Shown: piece after piece, positions 1-6,586 of the stretch
How positions within the stretch are numbered: the stretch's first letter is position 1
Layout: each line of letters begins with the position of its first letter
DNA from: CAYLSV01 sp964386435
Lineage (GTDB): Bacteria; Planctomycetota; Phycisphaerae; Tepidisphaerales; Tepidisphaeraceae
Direction: 5' to 3'
DNA length: 13,443 nucleotides
Assembly: GCA_964386435.1 (NCBI GenBank)
Contig: CAYLSV010000095.1
Location: forward strand, 1-13,443
Notes under the pieces: model-generated
Seen by the model: only the letters and a program-made list of their open reading frames with translations
Databases searched by the model: none
What the model was told of the DNA's origin: nothing
Made by a program: the position numbers and the translations under genes

Positions 1-305
1 CCCACCCGCCGCCACTTCCCCGGCTCCTCGCCCAGCATCACCCGCCGCAGGCCGGCATCGAACGCCTTGAGCCCCACCAGCAACCCGATCGCCAGATACC
101 CCGACAGCAACGCCTGCCCAACCCCCGGCACCCCGCCCAGCGCTAGGCCGTACGCCACGCTCAACCCGACGCCCAGCATCACCCCCGCCGACACGGTGAG
201 GGCAAAGCCGGCCAGCTTCTTCCGCCGCCACGCCACCACGCCCCCGGCGATCGGCGCCAGCAGGTACGCCGCCGCCAGCAGCCACGAGAGCAGGAGGTAG
301 AACAT
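1..305 (-). CDS. Unidentified membrane protein, N-terminal part
   Basis: An open frame begins with ATG at 305 and runs without a stop to the left edge, giving 101 residues that start MFYLLLSWLLAAAYLLAP. Three hydrophobic stretches (about residues 2-25, 32-56 and 62-80) suggest membrane segments. The first is followed by the basic patch WRRKK and the last by LRR, which would place those ends in the cytoplasm. Third codon positions are almost all G or C, as in the clear genes here, and the plus-strand reading of the same DNA looks like a low-complexity shadow. The start lies 16 bases after the stop of the upstream epimerase end, so the two may be cotranscribed. No Shine-Dalgarno sequence is obvious, so the start is moderately sure. 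I do not recognise the family; the C-terminus is outside the window. Confidence 0.6.
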   Translation of the reverse strand, partial: MFYLLLSWLLAAAYLLAPIAGGVVAWRRKKLAGFALTVSAGVMLGVGLSVAYGLALGGVPGVGQALLSGYLAIGLLVGLKAFDAGLRRVMLGEEPGKWRRV

Positions 306-321
306 GTCCACGCAAGGCAAG

Positions 322-525
322 TTATACCCGCTCCGGCCNNNNNNNNNNGTCGGCGATGCCGCGCTCGGGCGGAATCTCGGCCTCGAAGCCCAGCAGCGCG
401 GCGGCTGCCTCGGTCGCCGCGAGGCGGCGCGGGACGGGATTGACGCTGCGCTCGGCGGCGTGGACCGGGACGAGGTCCGGCCGCCCCATGCCCCGCCGAA
501 GGCGCGAAGGACGCTCAAAGCTCAT
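322..525 (-). pseudogene. C-terminal fragment of an NAD-dependent epimerase/dehydratase (UDP-glucose 4-epimerase-like)
   Basis: From about 489 leftwards the frame reads MGRPDLVPVHAAERSVNPVP followed by RRLAATEAAAALLGFEAEIP. This matches the typical C-terminal segment of extended short-chain dehydrogenase sugar epimerases (MGRPDLxPxxGPERKVNPVPRRLADT...LLGFxAEVxLEEG). The frame crosses the ten undetermined bases and ends PERV-stop at 322. The family is about 300-330 residues long, so another ~800 bases would be needed upstream, but the NAD-binding Rossmann half is absent in every frame between 526 and the porin gene. The nearest ATG (525) overlaps the stop of an open frame in another phase (ATGA), but that upstream frame has no recognisable product. 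I read this as a 5'-truncated remnant; a chimeric contig is the alternative. Family assignment is from remembered consensus. Confidence 0.55.
339..348. other. Run of ten undetermined bases (assembly gap)
   Basis: Ten consecutive N. The epimerase frame is open on both sides in the same phase, and the last codon touching the gap is NGG, which would be Trp if N is T. That fits the LVxW motif expected at this place in the family, so the gap may be close to its true length. Confidence 0.98.
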
Positions 526-905
526 GGCAGGCCCAGCGGGCAGTTGCTGTCGAGCATGGGCGTGATGTCGCCGCCGATGAGGCTGCAAAGATCGGCTGCG
601 TCATCGTCTCGGCGCGAACATCGTTGCGGTACGTCCGCCCGATCCGCCAGCAAGCGATTGATCGGAGCATGCCGCGTCTCGACCCCGGCTCGGGCGACGG
701 CGACCCGCTTCACCGACCCGCCGCCCCCAGGCAACGCAACGTCCGCTTCCTCGGCAGCCGCTGAAGCCCCCATCGCCGTGGGGATGGCGGGGCTACGCCC
801 ACGGTTTGGGCGGGTTGGATTTCGGACGCAACCCCGCCGGCACTGAAGCGGTCTCGGCGACGCCCGCATCCCGATCAAGCGACTCGGAGCATGACTGGAA
901 CGGGC

Positions 906-1032
906 GTTTCCGTAGCTGCGGATCATTGATCCGCAGTGTCGGCGTGCATGGATCGTGCATGGATTCTGTGCAGTCGAAACTCGGGTGCGTGAAACCCGCA
1001 ACTGCGAATCGGGGATCCGCAGCCACAGACGC
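906..1032. repeat. Paired palindromes in inverted arrangement, REPIN-like
   Basis: Two 21-base palindromes of the same design lie 86 bases apart. The first (916-936) has arms CTGCGGATC and GATCCGCAG around ATT. The second (1002-1022) has CTGCGAATC and GATCCGCAG around GGG, with one arm mismatch. Just outside them, GCGT (906-909) and ACGC (1029-1032) extend the overall inverted symmetry. Two similar palindromes facing each other around a short spacer is the layout of a REPIN (paired REP sequences moved by a RAYT transposase). No such transposase gene is in the window. Alternatives are a pair of operator sites or chance. Confidence 0.5.
943..964. repeat. Tandem 11-mer CGTGCATGGAT, two copies
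   Basis: Two perfect back-to-back copies of CGTGCATGGAT lie between the two palindromes of the REPIN-like element. The period is about one helical turn. It may be a replication-slippage duplication or a pair of protein sites; no function can be assigned. Confidence 0.8.
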
Positions 1033-1081
1033 TTTCGCACAAAACGTGATCCGTCGAAGCCTGCCTCGCGGCGCGCAACGG

Positions 1082-1117
1082 CCACGGGCCCGGTTGCCGA
1101 AGCAGCCGGGCCCGTGG
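1082..1117 (-). terminator. Strong hairpin terminator of the porin gene, UUCG tetraloop
   Basis: A perfect 12-base inverted repeat has arms CCACGGGCCCGG and CCGGGCCCGTGG with a 12-base loop. Read on the minus strand, the loop contains TGC-TTCG-GCA, which adds three pairs capped by the very stable cUUCGg tetraloop. It starts 38 bases after the porin stop codon. There is no U-run behind it, so it may act as a pause, mRNA-end or Rho-assisted terminator rather than a textbook intrinsic one. Confidence 0.75.
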
Positions 1118-1155
1118 GGGTTCGGAAGTGGGATGGTGTCGGCGGAGGCCGGTTG

Positions 1156-2511
1156 TTAGATCAGCAGCTGGAACTGGCCGCGGATGATGAACTGGTCCTC
1201 GTCGTTGCCGCCGTAGCCGATGCCGCTGTTGGTGTCGGGGAAGCCGTTGGGCAGGTAGGTGGCGTCGATGGTGACCTTGGCGGCGTGGCCTTCGAAGTAG
1301 TAGTTGCCGCCGATGGTGATTTCGAAGAAGTCGTCCTCGAAGTCGTCCTCCTGGTTGAGGTCGTCGATGTCCTCGACGTCCAGGAAGATCGCGCCCACGC
1401 GGCCGAACAGCTCGGTCTTGTCGCCGATGCCGTAGGCGACCTGGACCTCGAGGCCGGCGTTGTAGCCGTCGTCGTCCTCGAAGTCGGCGTAGGTGCCGTA
1501 GTAGGCACCGAAGACGCTCAGCGGGGCGCTGCTGCTCTTGTAGAGCGCGTCGACGGTGTGCAGGAAGACGTTGGTCTGGCCGTCCTGCGTCCAGTTCACG
1601 CCGCCGCCGATGACCAAGAGGTCCTCGTCGGGGTTGCGGACGACGGTGCTGAAGTCCTTGTAGTCGCCCCAGCTGCCGAAGGCCTTGTACTCCAGGCGGC
1701 CGCTGACGCCGAAGTCGGGATCATCGGCGAACGCGCCGGTGTTGTCGCTGTTGGCCCCGTCGTGGTAGGCGACCTCGCCGCGGACGGTGTCGTAATCGAA
1801 GATCAGCGAGACGCCCTGAACGCGGTCGGACAGGCCGCCGCCGAGGACCTCGTTGACGCCCGAGCGGTCGACCGCCATCTGGCGGCTGCTGCTGGTGCTC
1901 TCGATGAAGTAGACGTTGTCCTTCCACTGGCCGGCGCGGAAGGCGAGGTTGTCGGCGAACTCGTAGAGCACGTAGGCGTCTTCGAGACCGACATCACCGC
2001 TGTTGCGGCTGGTGGCCCAGACGAATTTGTACTCGAGCTTCTCGGTGAACATGTTGCCCGAGGCGCCGAACTTGACGCGGCGGAGCTCGAAGCCGTTCTC
2101 GACGTCGTCGAAGTCGACGTCGTCGGCGCCCTCACCGTCGAACCCGAAGGTCGTGACGTTGCGGAACTGGAACTGAATGGTCGGCTTGAGCAGGAACGCG
2201 CCGTCCTCGCTCTGGATCTTAAAGCCCTTGTCGTAGCCGGCGGTGAAGCCCTGCATCGACAGCAGCTCGCTGCGGCGCTCGGCATCGGCCAGCACGCCGT
2301 CGACGGCGCGATCGAGGGCGGCCTGATCGAGGCCGGCGGTGGTGGCGGCCTGGGTGGTCTGCATGGCGTCGACCTGCTTCTGCAGGTCGGCGATCTGCTG
2401 ACGCAGGGCCTCGGTGTCTTGAGTGTCGGCTTGGGCGGTCCCGGCGAGGGACGCGACGCCCAGGGCGCCGGCGAACATGGCAAACTTGGTCATACCAGTG
2501 CGGTTGGTCAT
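1156..2511 (-). CDS. Phosphate-selective porin O/P family outer-membrane porin
   Basis: The 451-residue product has a signal peptide (about residues 1-28: basic start MTNRTGMTK, hydrophobic FAMFAGALGVASLAG, cleavage after AQA). A predicted coiled coil (about 31-85, TEALRQQIADLQKQVDAM) comes next, then a long beta-barrel region from about residue 89. The barrel shows Porin_O_P hallmarks: GFKIQSEDGAFLLKPTIQFQ, FELRRVKFGASGNMFTEKLE, AGQWKDNV, and a C-terminus of alternating residues ending RGQFQLLI. The start at 2511 is chosen because AGGAG lies 9 bases before it and it leads directly into the signal peptide; an in-frame upstream start at 2619 would bury the signal. Loops are very acidic (FEDDDGY; DIDDLNQEDDFEDD, about residues 381-394). 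The final residue is Ile, not the usual Phe. The barrel should form a diffusion channel in the outer membrane. The substrate is uncertain: the acidic loops do not favour phosphate, so the family name should not be read as function. Confidence 0.9.
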   Translation of the reverse strand: MTNRTGMTKFAMFAGALGVASLAGTAQADTQDTEALRQQIADLQKQVDAMQTTQAATTAGLDQAALDRAVDGVLADAERRSELLSMQGFTAGYDKGFKIQSEDGAFLLKPTIQFQFRNVTTFGFDGEGADDVDFDDVENGFELRRVKFGASGNMFTEKLEYKFVWATSRNSGDVGLEDAYVLYEFADNLAFRAGQWKDNVYFIESTSSSRQMAVDRSGVNEVLGGGLSDRVQGVSLIFDYDTVRGEVAYHDGANSDNTGAFADDPDFGVSGRLEYKAFGSWGDYKDFSTVVRNPDEDLLVIGGGVNWTQDGQTNVFLHTVDALYKSSSAPLSVFGAYYGTYADFEDDDGYNAGLEVQVAYGIGDKTELFGRVGAIFLDVEDIDDLNQEDDFEDDFFEITIGGNYYFEGHAAKVTIDATYLPNGFPDTNSGIGYGGNDEDQFIIRGQFQLLI

Positions 2512-2520
2512 GGGAGTCAT

Positions 2521-2525
2521 CTCCT
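2521..2525 (-). promoter_or_regulatory. Ribosome binding site of the porin gene
   Basis: AGGAG on the minus strand, 9 bases before the ATG at 2511. This is one of the few clear Shine-Dalgarno sequences in the window and decides the porin start. A small hairpin (CCCGC/GCGGG arms, 2530-2545) stands just upstream and could influence access to it. Confidence 0.7.
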
Positions 2526-2637
2526 GTTGCCCGCGCTTCGGCGGGCACCCGTCTCGGCGGGCATCGGCCCGGCCCTGTAAGTGAGGTGCCGGGCGTCGGC
2601 CCGCTGCGCTGCGGGCCATCCATCGGGGCCGCGGGGG

Positions 2638-2691
2638 TCGGCCACACGGTCGGTTCCTCGGCCACTCGGCCGAGCTTCGGCCACGCGGCCG
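2638..2691 (-). repeat. Three similar ~15-base repeats upstream of the porin, 19-20 bases apart
   Basis: On the minus strand the units read CGGCCGCGTGGCCGA, CGGCCGAGTGGCCGA and CGACCGTGTGGCCGA (plus-strand positions 2677-2691, 2658-2672 and 2639-2653). The spacing of 19-20 bases is close to two helical turns, so a protein binding all three would sit on one face of the DNA. They lie about 130-180 bases before the porin start. They may be operator sites or merely a decayed tandem repeat. Confidence 0.4.
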
Positions 2692-3107
2692 ATCCGTTCT
2701 CTCCCCGTCCTGAACTTTGGTTGAAAACTACTTGAACTGCCTGCGATCCACGGCGGCCGACCCGCTTCGGGCGGTGCCGGTGGATGAGTCATATCGGCCT
2801 GAGGTTTTTCTTTTCGCCACCTCAAGTCACTGCTTTTTTCGTCCGATCGCTTCGGAGGCCTCGCCCGGCACCGACCCGCCAACGGGTGGTACCGGCTCCC
2901 CGATCGATCGCCGGCTCGTCCTTGATCGTCCCCAAGCTGCCGCGGCGGGCTTCATCCGCTGCAACCGGGCCGGCACTGTATCCGCTCCAACCACGAAGTC
3001 TTGCAGAAGACGTTAACGTTCCGTGAGAACTCCTCCCGGTCCGCCCGCCACCTCACACGCCACGCGCCCGCCGCTCCTCCGCGGCCGCCGGCACCTCGCT
3101 TGCCCGC

Positions 3108-3137
3108 ATTCTGGCAGGGTCGTGCCGGTCATGTCAA
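3108..3137 (-). promoter_or_regulatory. Candidate sigma-70-type promoter directed at the porin
   Basis: On the minus strand a perfect TTGACA (3137-3132) is followed after 18 bases by CAGAAT (3113-3108), four of six matches to TATAAT. Transcription from here would start near 3100 and read towards the porin, leaving a leader of nearly 600 bases. A nearer promoter, or a separate small RNA, is equally possible. Confidence 0.3.
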
Positions 3138-3171
3138 TGCGACTTCAGCCCCATTCGGTTATCGGACGCGT

Positions 3172-3187
3172 GAAAATCCCGATTTTC
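3172..3187. repeat. AT-rich palindrome GAAAATC/GATTTTC
   Basis: Perfect 7-base arms separated by CC, standing out as AT-rich in a GC-rich region. It lies 35 bases upstream of the candidate -35 box on the minus strand, so it could be an operator; as an RNA hairpin it would be weak. Confidence 0.35.
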
Positions 3188-3209
3188 CTGGCGGCCGGCG
3201 GCTGATTGT

Positions 3210-3229
3210 CTCAACGAACACGCGTTGAG
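3210..3229 (-). terminator. Possible terminator hairpin after nuoN
   Basis: Perfect 7-base arms CTCAACG and CGTTGAG with a 6-base loop, 33 bases after the nuoN stop codon. There is no U-run after it and the stem is short. Its position at the end of the operon is the main argument. Confidence 0.35.
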
Positions 3230-3262
3230 CACAGTACGACGTCCACCCAACCGCTGCGGCGG

Positions 3263-4888
3263 TCAGGACGCGCCGTCGTTGTCCGCCGACACCGCCGCCG
3301 CCTCGATGACCGTCGTCGGCTCGTCCACGAGCCCCGCCCGCTCCGTGCCCCGCTGCACCGCGTTCACCAGCGGCAACGGCAACCCGAGCGCGATAACGGC
3401 CACCGTCGAGACGGCCACGGCCAGCTTCGTCGCCAAGGTGCCGCGGTAGCCGTCGATCTCGGCGTCGACCCGCTCATCCGCCTCCCGCGCCGGCAACGGT
3501 TCGCCAAGCCACATCACCGCCACGACCCGCAGGTAGTATCCGGCACTGATCGCGGCGTTGATGACCGTTACCACCACCAGCCACCCCAGCCCGGCCTCCC
3601 AACCGGCGATGAGCAGGAACAGCTTGCCGAAGAACCCGACGGTCAGCGGCAAACCGATGAGGGCGAACATGCTCACCGCCATCGCCACGCCCAGCCCCGG
3701 CCGATCCCGGCCGACGCCGGCGAGGTCGTCCAGCGTCTCGGCCCCGGTGGCCGGGGGCACCTCCTCGTTCATCCACGGCCGCTTGGCCACCAGCATCAGC
3801 ACGCCGAAGCTGCCGACGTTCATGATCGCGTAGGCCGTCAGGTAAAACAGCACCGCCGCCACCGCCCCGCCCGCCTCAACGCCGCCGGTCGCCGCGGCCG
3901 CGACGCCGACGAGGATGTAGCCGCTGTGGGCGACGCTGGAGTAGGCCAGCATCCGCTTGACGTTGCTCTGCAACAGCGCCAGCACGTTGCCGATGGTCAT
4001 CGTCAGGGCGGCCATCACGGCCAGCACCAGCACGACCTGCTCCCCGGTGGCGAAGTTGTTGCCGCCGGTCGCGAACAGCACCTTCAAGAGCGCGATGGTG
4101 CCGACGGCTTTGGGCACGAACGACAGCAGCGCCGTTACCGGCGTCGCCGCGCCTTCGTAAACGTCCCCGGCGTAGAAGTGCAGCGGCGCGGCGGCCATCT
4201 TGAAGGCGAACCCGATGACCAGCAGCAGCAGCCCGAGCGTCACCCACATCGGCATCGCGACGAGTTCGGCGTCGGTGATTGTCGCCAACCCGATCCGCCG
4301 GCCGATCTCGTGGAGGTCGGTGATGCCGTAGGCCCCGTACAGGAACGCGAAGCCCATCAGCATGAGCGCGGCACTGGCCGCCCCGAGGAAGAAGTACTTG
4401 ACGCCCGCCTCCTGCGCTTTCGACAGCGGCCGGCTCATGGCGACGAGGATGTACGTCGGGATGCTCGCCAACTCGACCCCCAGGAACAGCAGCATCATGT
4501 CGTTGCTGCCCCCGGCCAAACACGCACCGGTCAGGCTCAGCAACACCAGTGCGAAGAACTCCCCGGCATCCCGGCCCCAGTTGAGGCTGCGGTTGCCGGT
4601 GCCCTCCTCGTCGTCGTGCCACATCAAGAGCACGAGCAGCGCCCCGACGACGCAGACCAGCAGCTTGACGTACCCGGCGAACATGCCAACCCGCACCGCC
4701 CCGTCGACCGAGAACCCGAACCCGCCGAGCTGGAACGCGGAGATGACGGCCCCGACGACGCACGCGATGAGCGCGATCCAGGGCGCGGCCTTCCGCGCGG
4801 CGGCCGTCTTGATGAACGCGCTGACGAACAACACGAGCGCCGCCACCGACAGGACGATCTCGGGCAACAACAGGGAGAAGACGTTCAT
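3263..4888 (-). CDS. nuoN: NADH-quinone oxidoreductase subunit N
   Basis: This 541-residue, very hydrophobic protein is an antiporter-like proton-pumping subunit in the membrane arm of respiratory complex I. Its family motifs are clear. LFLGVELASIPTYILVA contains the essential Glu (E139). KYFFLGAASAALMLMG follows, and FKMAAAPLHFYAGDVYEGAA carries the TM7-type Lys (K230). The next lysine is in FVPKAVGTIALLK (K260), then NVKRMLAYSSVAHSGYILVG, then GFFGKLFL (K422) in the last pump half-channel. These correspond to E. coli NuoN E133, K217, K247 and K395. The start at 4888 gives the usual N-terminus (MNVFSLLLPEIVLSVAALVL). It is the last gene of the run, 35 bases after nuoM, and has no clear Shine-Dalgarno sequence. 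Length is slightly above the E. coli protein because of a longer C-terminal tail (residues about 520-541). Confidence 0.97.
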   Translation of the reverse strand: MNVFSLLLPEIVLSVAALVLFVSAFIKTAAARKAAPWIALIACVVGAVISAFQLGGFGFSVDGAVRVGMFAGYVKLLVCVVGALLVLLMWHDDEEGTGNRSLNWGRDAGEFFALVLLSLTGACLAGGSNDMMLLFLGVELASIPTYILVAMSRPLSKAQEAGVKYFFLGAASAALMLMGFAFLYGAYGITDLHEIGRRIGLATITDAELVAMPMWVTLGLLLLVIGFAFKMAAAPLHFYAGDVYEGAATPVTALLSFVPKAVGTIALLKVLFATGGNNFATGEQVVLVLAVMAALTMTIGNVLALLQSNVKRMLAYSSVAHSGYILVGVAAAATGGVEAGGAVAAVLFYLTAYAIMNVGSFGVLMLVAKRPWMNEEVPPATGAETLDDLAGVGRDRPGLGVAMAVSMFALIGLPLTVGFFGKLFLLIAGWEAGLGWLVVVTVINAAISAGYYLRVVAVMWLGEPLPAREADERVDAEIDGYRGTLATKLAVAVSTVAVIALGLPLPLVNAVQRGTERAGLVDEPTTVIEAAAVSADNDGAS

Positions 4889-4910
4889 GGGAAGTTCGCG
4901 AAATTGCCCT

Positions 4911-4938
4911 TACTGACCAACGACTACTGACCAACGAC
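4911..4938 (-). repeat. Tandem 14-mer at the nuoM/nuoN junction, carrying the nuoM stop
   Basis: Two perfect adjacent copies of TACTGACCAACGAC (plus strand). On the minus strand this reads GTCGTTGGTCAGTA twice, and the nuoM TAG stop is formed by the join of the two copies. The unit is 2 x 7 bases and shares the core TTGGTCAG with the repeat cluster at 12093-12148. Confidence 0.9.
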
Positions 4939-6558
4939 CGCAGAAACGCCGGGTAGCTGCGGCTCAACGAGCCGCAGTCCGGCCGGCTGAGCATCCGCCA
5001 CCGGCAGCACCATCGCCCCGACCGGCTCCAGCGCCAACTGCGACTCGGCCTGAATGCTCTGCATCAGCGGCTGCGGCACGAGCCCCAGCACGATCACCGC
5101 AATCGCCAACGGCGTCAGCAGCGCCAGTTCCCGGCCGTTCAGATCCGCCGGCAGCGGCTTCTCGTCGTGCACCTCCGGGTGGCGCAGCGGCCCGAACAGG
5201 ATCTTCGCCGCCAAATGCAGCATGTAGACGGCACCAAGGATGACGCCCAGCGCCGCAAAGACGCCGAACAGCGGCGAGTCGAGGGCGGTGCTGACGAACG
5301 CCCCCTGCACGGTCAGAAATTCGCTGATGAATCCGTTCGTCCCCGGCAGCCCGATCGACGACATGACGAACAGGATGAAGAAGAACGCCATCACCGGCAT
5401 CCGCTTGGCCAAGCCGCCCAGGGCGTCGATGTCGCGGGTGTGGAACCGGTCGTAGATCATCCCGATGACCAGGAACATCGCCCCGGTCGAGATGCCGTGG
5501 TTGATCATGTAGAAGACGCTGCCCTGCACGCCGATGTCGTTCAGGGCGACCAGCCCCAGCACGCAGAAGCCGAGGTGGCTGACCGAGGAGTAGGCGACGA
5601 GCTTCTTGATGTCCTGCTGCACCCAGGCGACCAGCGCCCCGTAGATGATGCCGATGATGCACAGCACCGCCAGGATCTGCACGGCCGTCGTGGCGTAGGG
5701 GGCGAACCCGGTGTCGCTGACGAGGCCCATCGGCACGGCCAGCCGCAGGAGGCCGAAGGTGCCCAGCTTCAGCAGGACGCCGGCCAGGATCACCGAGCCG
5801 GCCGTGGGCGCTTCGGTGTGGGCCAGCGGCAGCCAGGTATGAACGGGAAACAGCGGCACCTTCACCGCGAACCCGGCGAGCAAGCCGAGCAGCACGAGCG
5901 CCTTCGCCGAGAACCCGAGGAAGACGGCGGACGAGCCGTCGAGGCTTTGAGCGGCGATCGTCATCGCCGAGAGGTCGAAGCTGCCGGCGAGGGTGGCGAG
6001 GTAGAGCAGCGCCGCGAGGGTGAAGACGCTGCCGGTGAACGTGAAGATGAAGAACCGGACTGCCGCCTTGTGCCGGTTCGCACCGCCCCAGATGCCGATC
6101 AGGAAGAACATCGGCACGAGCGTCAGCTCGAAGAAGATGTAGAACAAGAGCGCGTCGCGGCTGACGAACACCCCGAGCATCGCCCCCAGCAGCAGCAGCA
6201 GCCAGGCGTAGTACTGGCTCTCCTTCAGCCTCACCGAGTAAAAACTCGATGCGATCGCCAGCGGCGTCAGCCAGGCGGTGAGGCAGACCAGTGACAGGGC
6301 GATCGAATCGACCCCGACCCGCAACCCGAAGCCGACCGCCTCGACCTCACCGAAGGTGTTGGCCCACTGCACGCCGAACGCGCCCTTCTCGGCCAGTGGC
6401 GCGGTCCACGGGAAGGCGAACGCCAGGATCAGGGCGATGCCGGCGACGAACAGCGACGCCCCCAGCGCCCAGTACCGGGCGACGTGGTTCGGCAGGAACG
6501 CCCCGACGAGGGCGGCGGTCAGCGGGGCGAGGATGAGTGTGAGCAGCAGCCCGTCCAT
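4924..6558 (-). CDS. nuoM: NADH-quinone oxidoreductase subunit M
   Basis: The 544-residue antiporter-like subunit of the complex I membrane arm sits between NuoL and NuoN and moves protons across the inner membrane. FYIFFELTLVPMFFLIGIWG carries the essential Glu (E144). AVKVPLFPVHTWLPLAHTEA carries the TM7 Lys (K233). LLKLGTFGLLR carries K264, and GLPGTNGFISEF ends in the Glu that replaces Lys in the last half-channel of NuoM (E413). These match E. coli E144, K234, K265 and E407. The N-terminus MDGLLLTLILAPLTAALVGA is typical. It follows nuoL by 28 bases. The last ~20 residues look foreign to the family: LRLVEPQL is encoded by a CTGCGG-type palindrome and VVGQ-stop by a tandem 14-mer, so the native C-terminus seems to have been replaced or extended by repeat DNA. 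Confidence 0.98.
   Translation of the reverse strand: MDGLLLTLILAPLTAALVGAFLPNHVARYWALGASLFVAGIALILAFAFPWTAPLAEKGAFGVQWANTFGEVEAVGFGLRVGVDSIALSLVCLTAWLTPLAIASSFYSVRLKESQYYAWLLLLLGAMLGVFVSRDALLFYIFFELTLVPMFFLIGIWGGANRHKAAVRFFIFTFTGSVFTLAALLYLATLAGSFDLSAMTIAAQSLDGSSAVFLGFSAKALVLLGLLAGFAVKVPLFPVHTWLPLAHTEAPTAGSVILAGVLLKLGTFGLLRLAVPMGLVSDTGFAPYATTAVQILAVLCIIGIIYGALVAWVQQDIKKLVAYSSVSHLGFCVLGLVALNDIGVQGSVFYMINHGISTGAMFLVIGMIYDRFHTRDIDALGGLAKRMPVMAFFFILFVMSSIGLPGTNGFISEFLTVQGAFVSTALDSPLFGVFAALGVILGAVYMLHLAAKILFGPLRHPEVHDEKPLPADLNGRELALLTPLAIAVIVLGLVPQPLMQSIQAESQLALEPVGAMVLPVADAQPAGLRLVEPQLPGVSAVVGQ
4957..4977. repeat. CTGCGG-type palindrome inside the 3' end of nuoM
   Basis: Perfect 9-base arms CTGCGGCTC and GAGCCGCAG around AAC. 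Length, arm ends and 3-base centre match the two palindromes at 916-936 and 1002-1022, and it also shares GTAG immediately 5' with the first (GTAGCTGCGG). It lies 33 bases before the nuoM stop and would fold as an mRNA hairpin. It looks like a single REP-type element inserted in the gene's end. Confidence 0.7.
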
Positions 6559-6586
6559 CGGTGTCTTTCAGCGGGGTAAACGAGGT

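Larger units (their letters stand above)
526..1081. other. Gene-poor stretch between the epimerase remnant and the porin terminator
   Basis: Open frames exist on both strands but none gives a recognisable protein. A minus-strand frame ending at 522 has good GC3 in its last 60 codons (tail ...GGDITPMLDSNCPLGLP) and could be the end of a decayed gene, but its first half is Arg/Ser/Pro-rich and unconvincing. The stretch holds the palindrome pair and tandem 11-mer listed separately, and an imperfect hairpin at 765-794 (10 pairs with a 2-base bulge). Confidence 0.5.
2526..3262. other. Intergenic region between nuoN and the porin; probable porin leader and promoter DNA
   Basis: I see no credible gene on either strand in these roughly 740 bases. 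The part nearest the porin is rich in small GC hairpins (for example arms GGCCCGC/GCGGGCC at 2598-2617) and holds a duplicated TCGGCGGGCA (2538-2547 and 2554-2563). The middle (about 2710-2850) is less GC-rich than the rest of the window and carries A-tracts on the minus strand, plus a TGAGGT/ACCTCA inverted pair at 2800-2824. Further right are a 10-base palindrome ACGTTAACGT (3010-3019) and the promoter-like and hairpin features listed separately. Confidence 0.5.

Noticed and set aside
522..1085. 187-codon minus-strand frame left of the porin terminator
   Set aside because: It begins inside the terminator hairpin, its first half is Arg/Ser-rich without domains, and it overlaps the palindrome pair. 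Only the last ~60 codons look coding-like, so it is noted in the intergenic entry instead.
2512..2619. Upstream porin start giving 36 more residues
   Set aside because: The extension is Arg/Pro-rich, would bury the signal peptide, and ignores the well-placed AGGAG before 2511.
3010..3050. Short GTG-start leader peptide on the minus strand near a GGAGGAG
   Set aside because: Only about 16 codons, with no regulatory codon runs and no attenuator hairpin next to it.
2526..3262. tRNA or riboswitch in the long intergenic region
   Set aside because: I found no cloverleaf with a T-loop GTTCRA core and no riboswitch consensus by eye; a covariance search would settle it.
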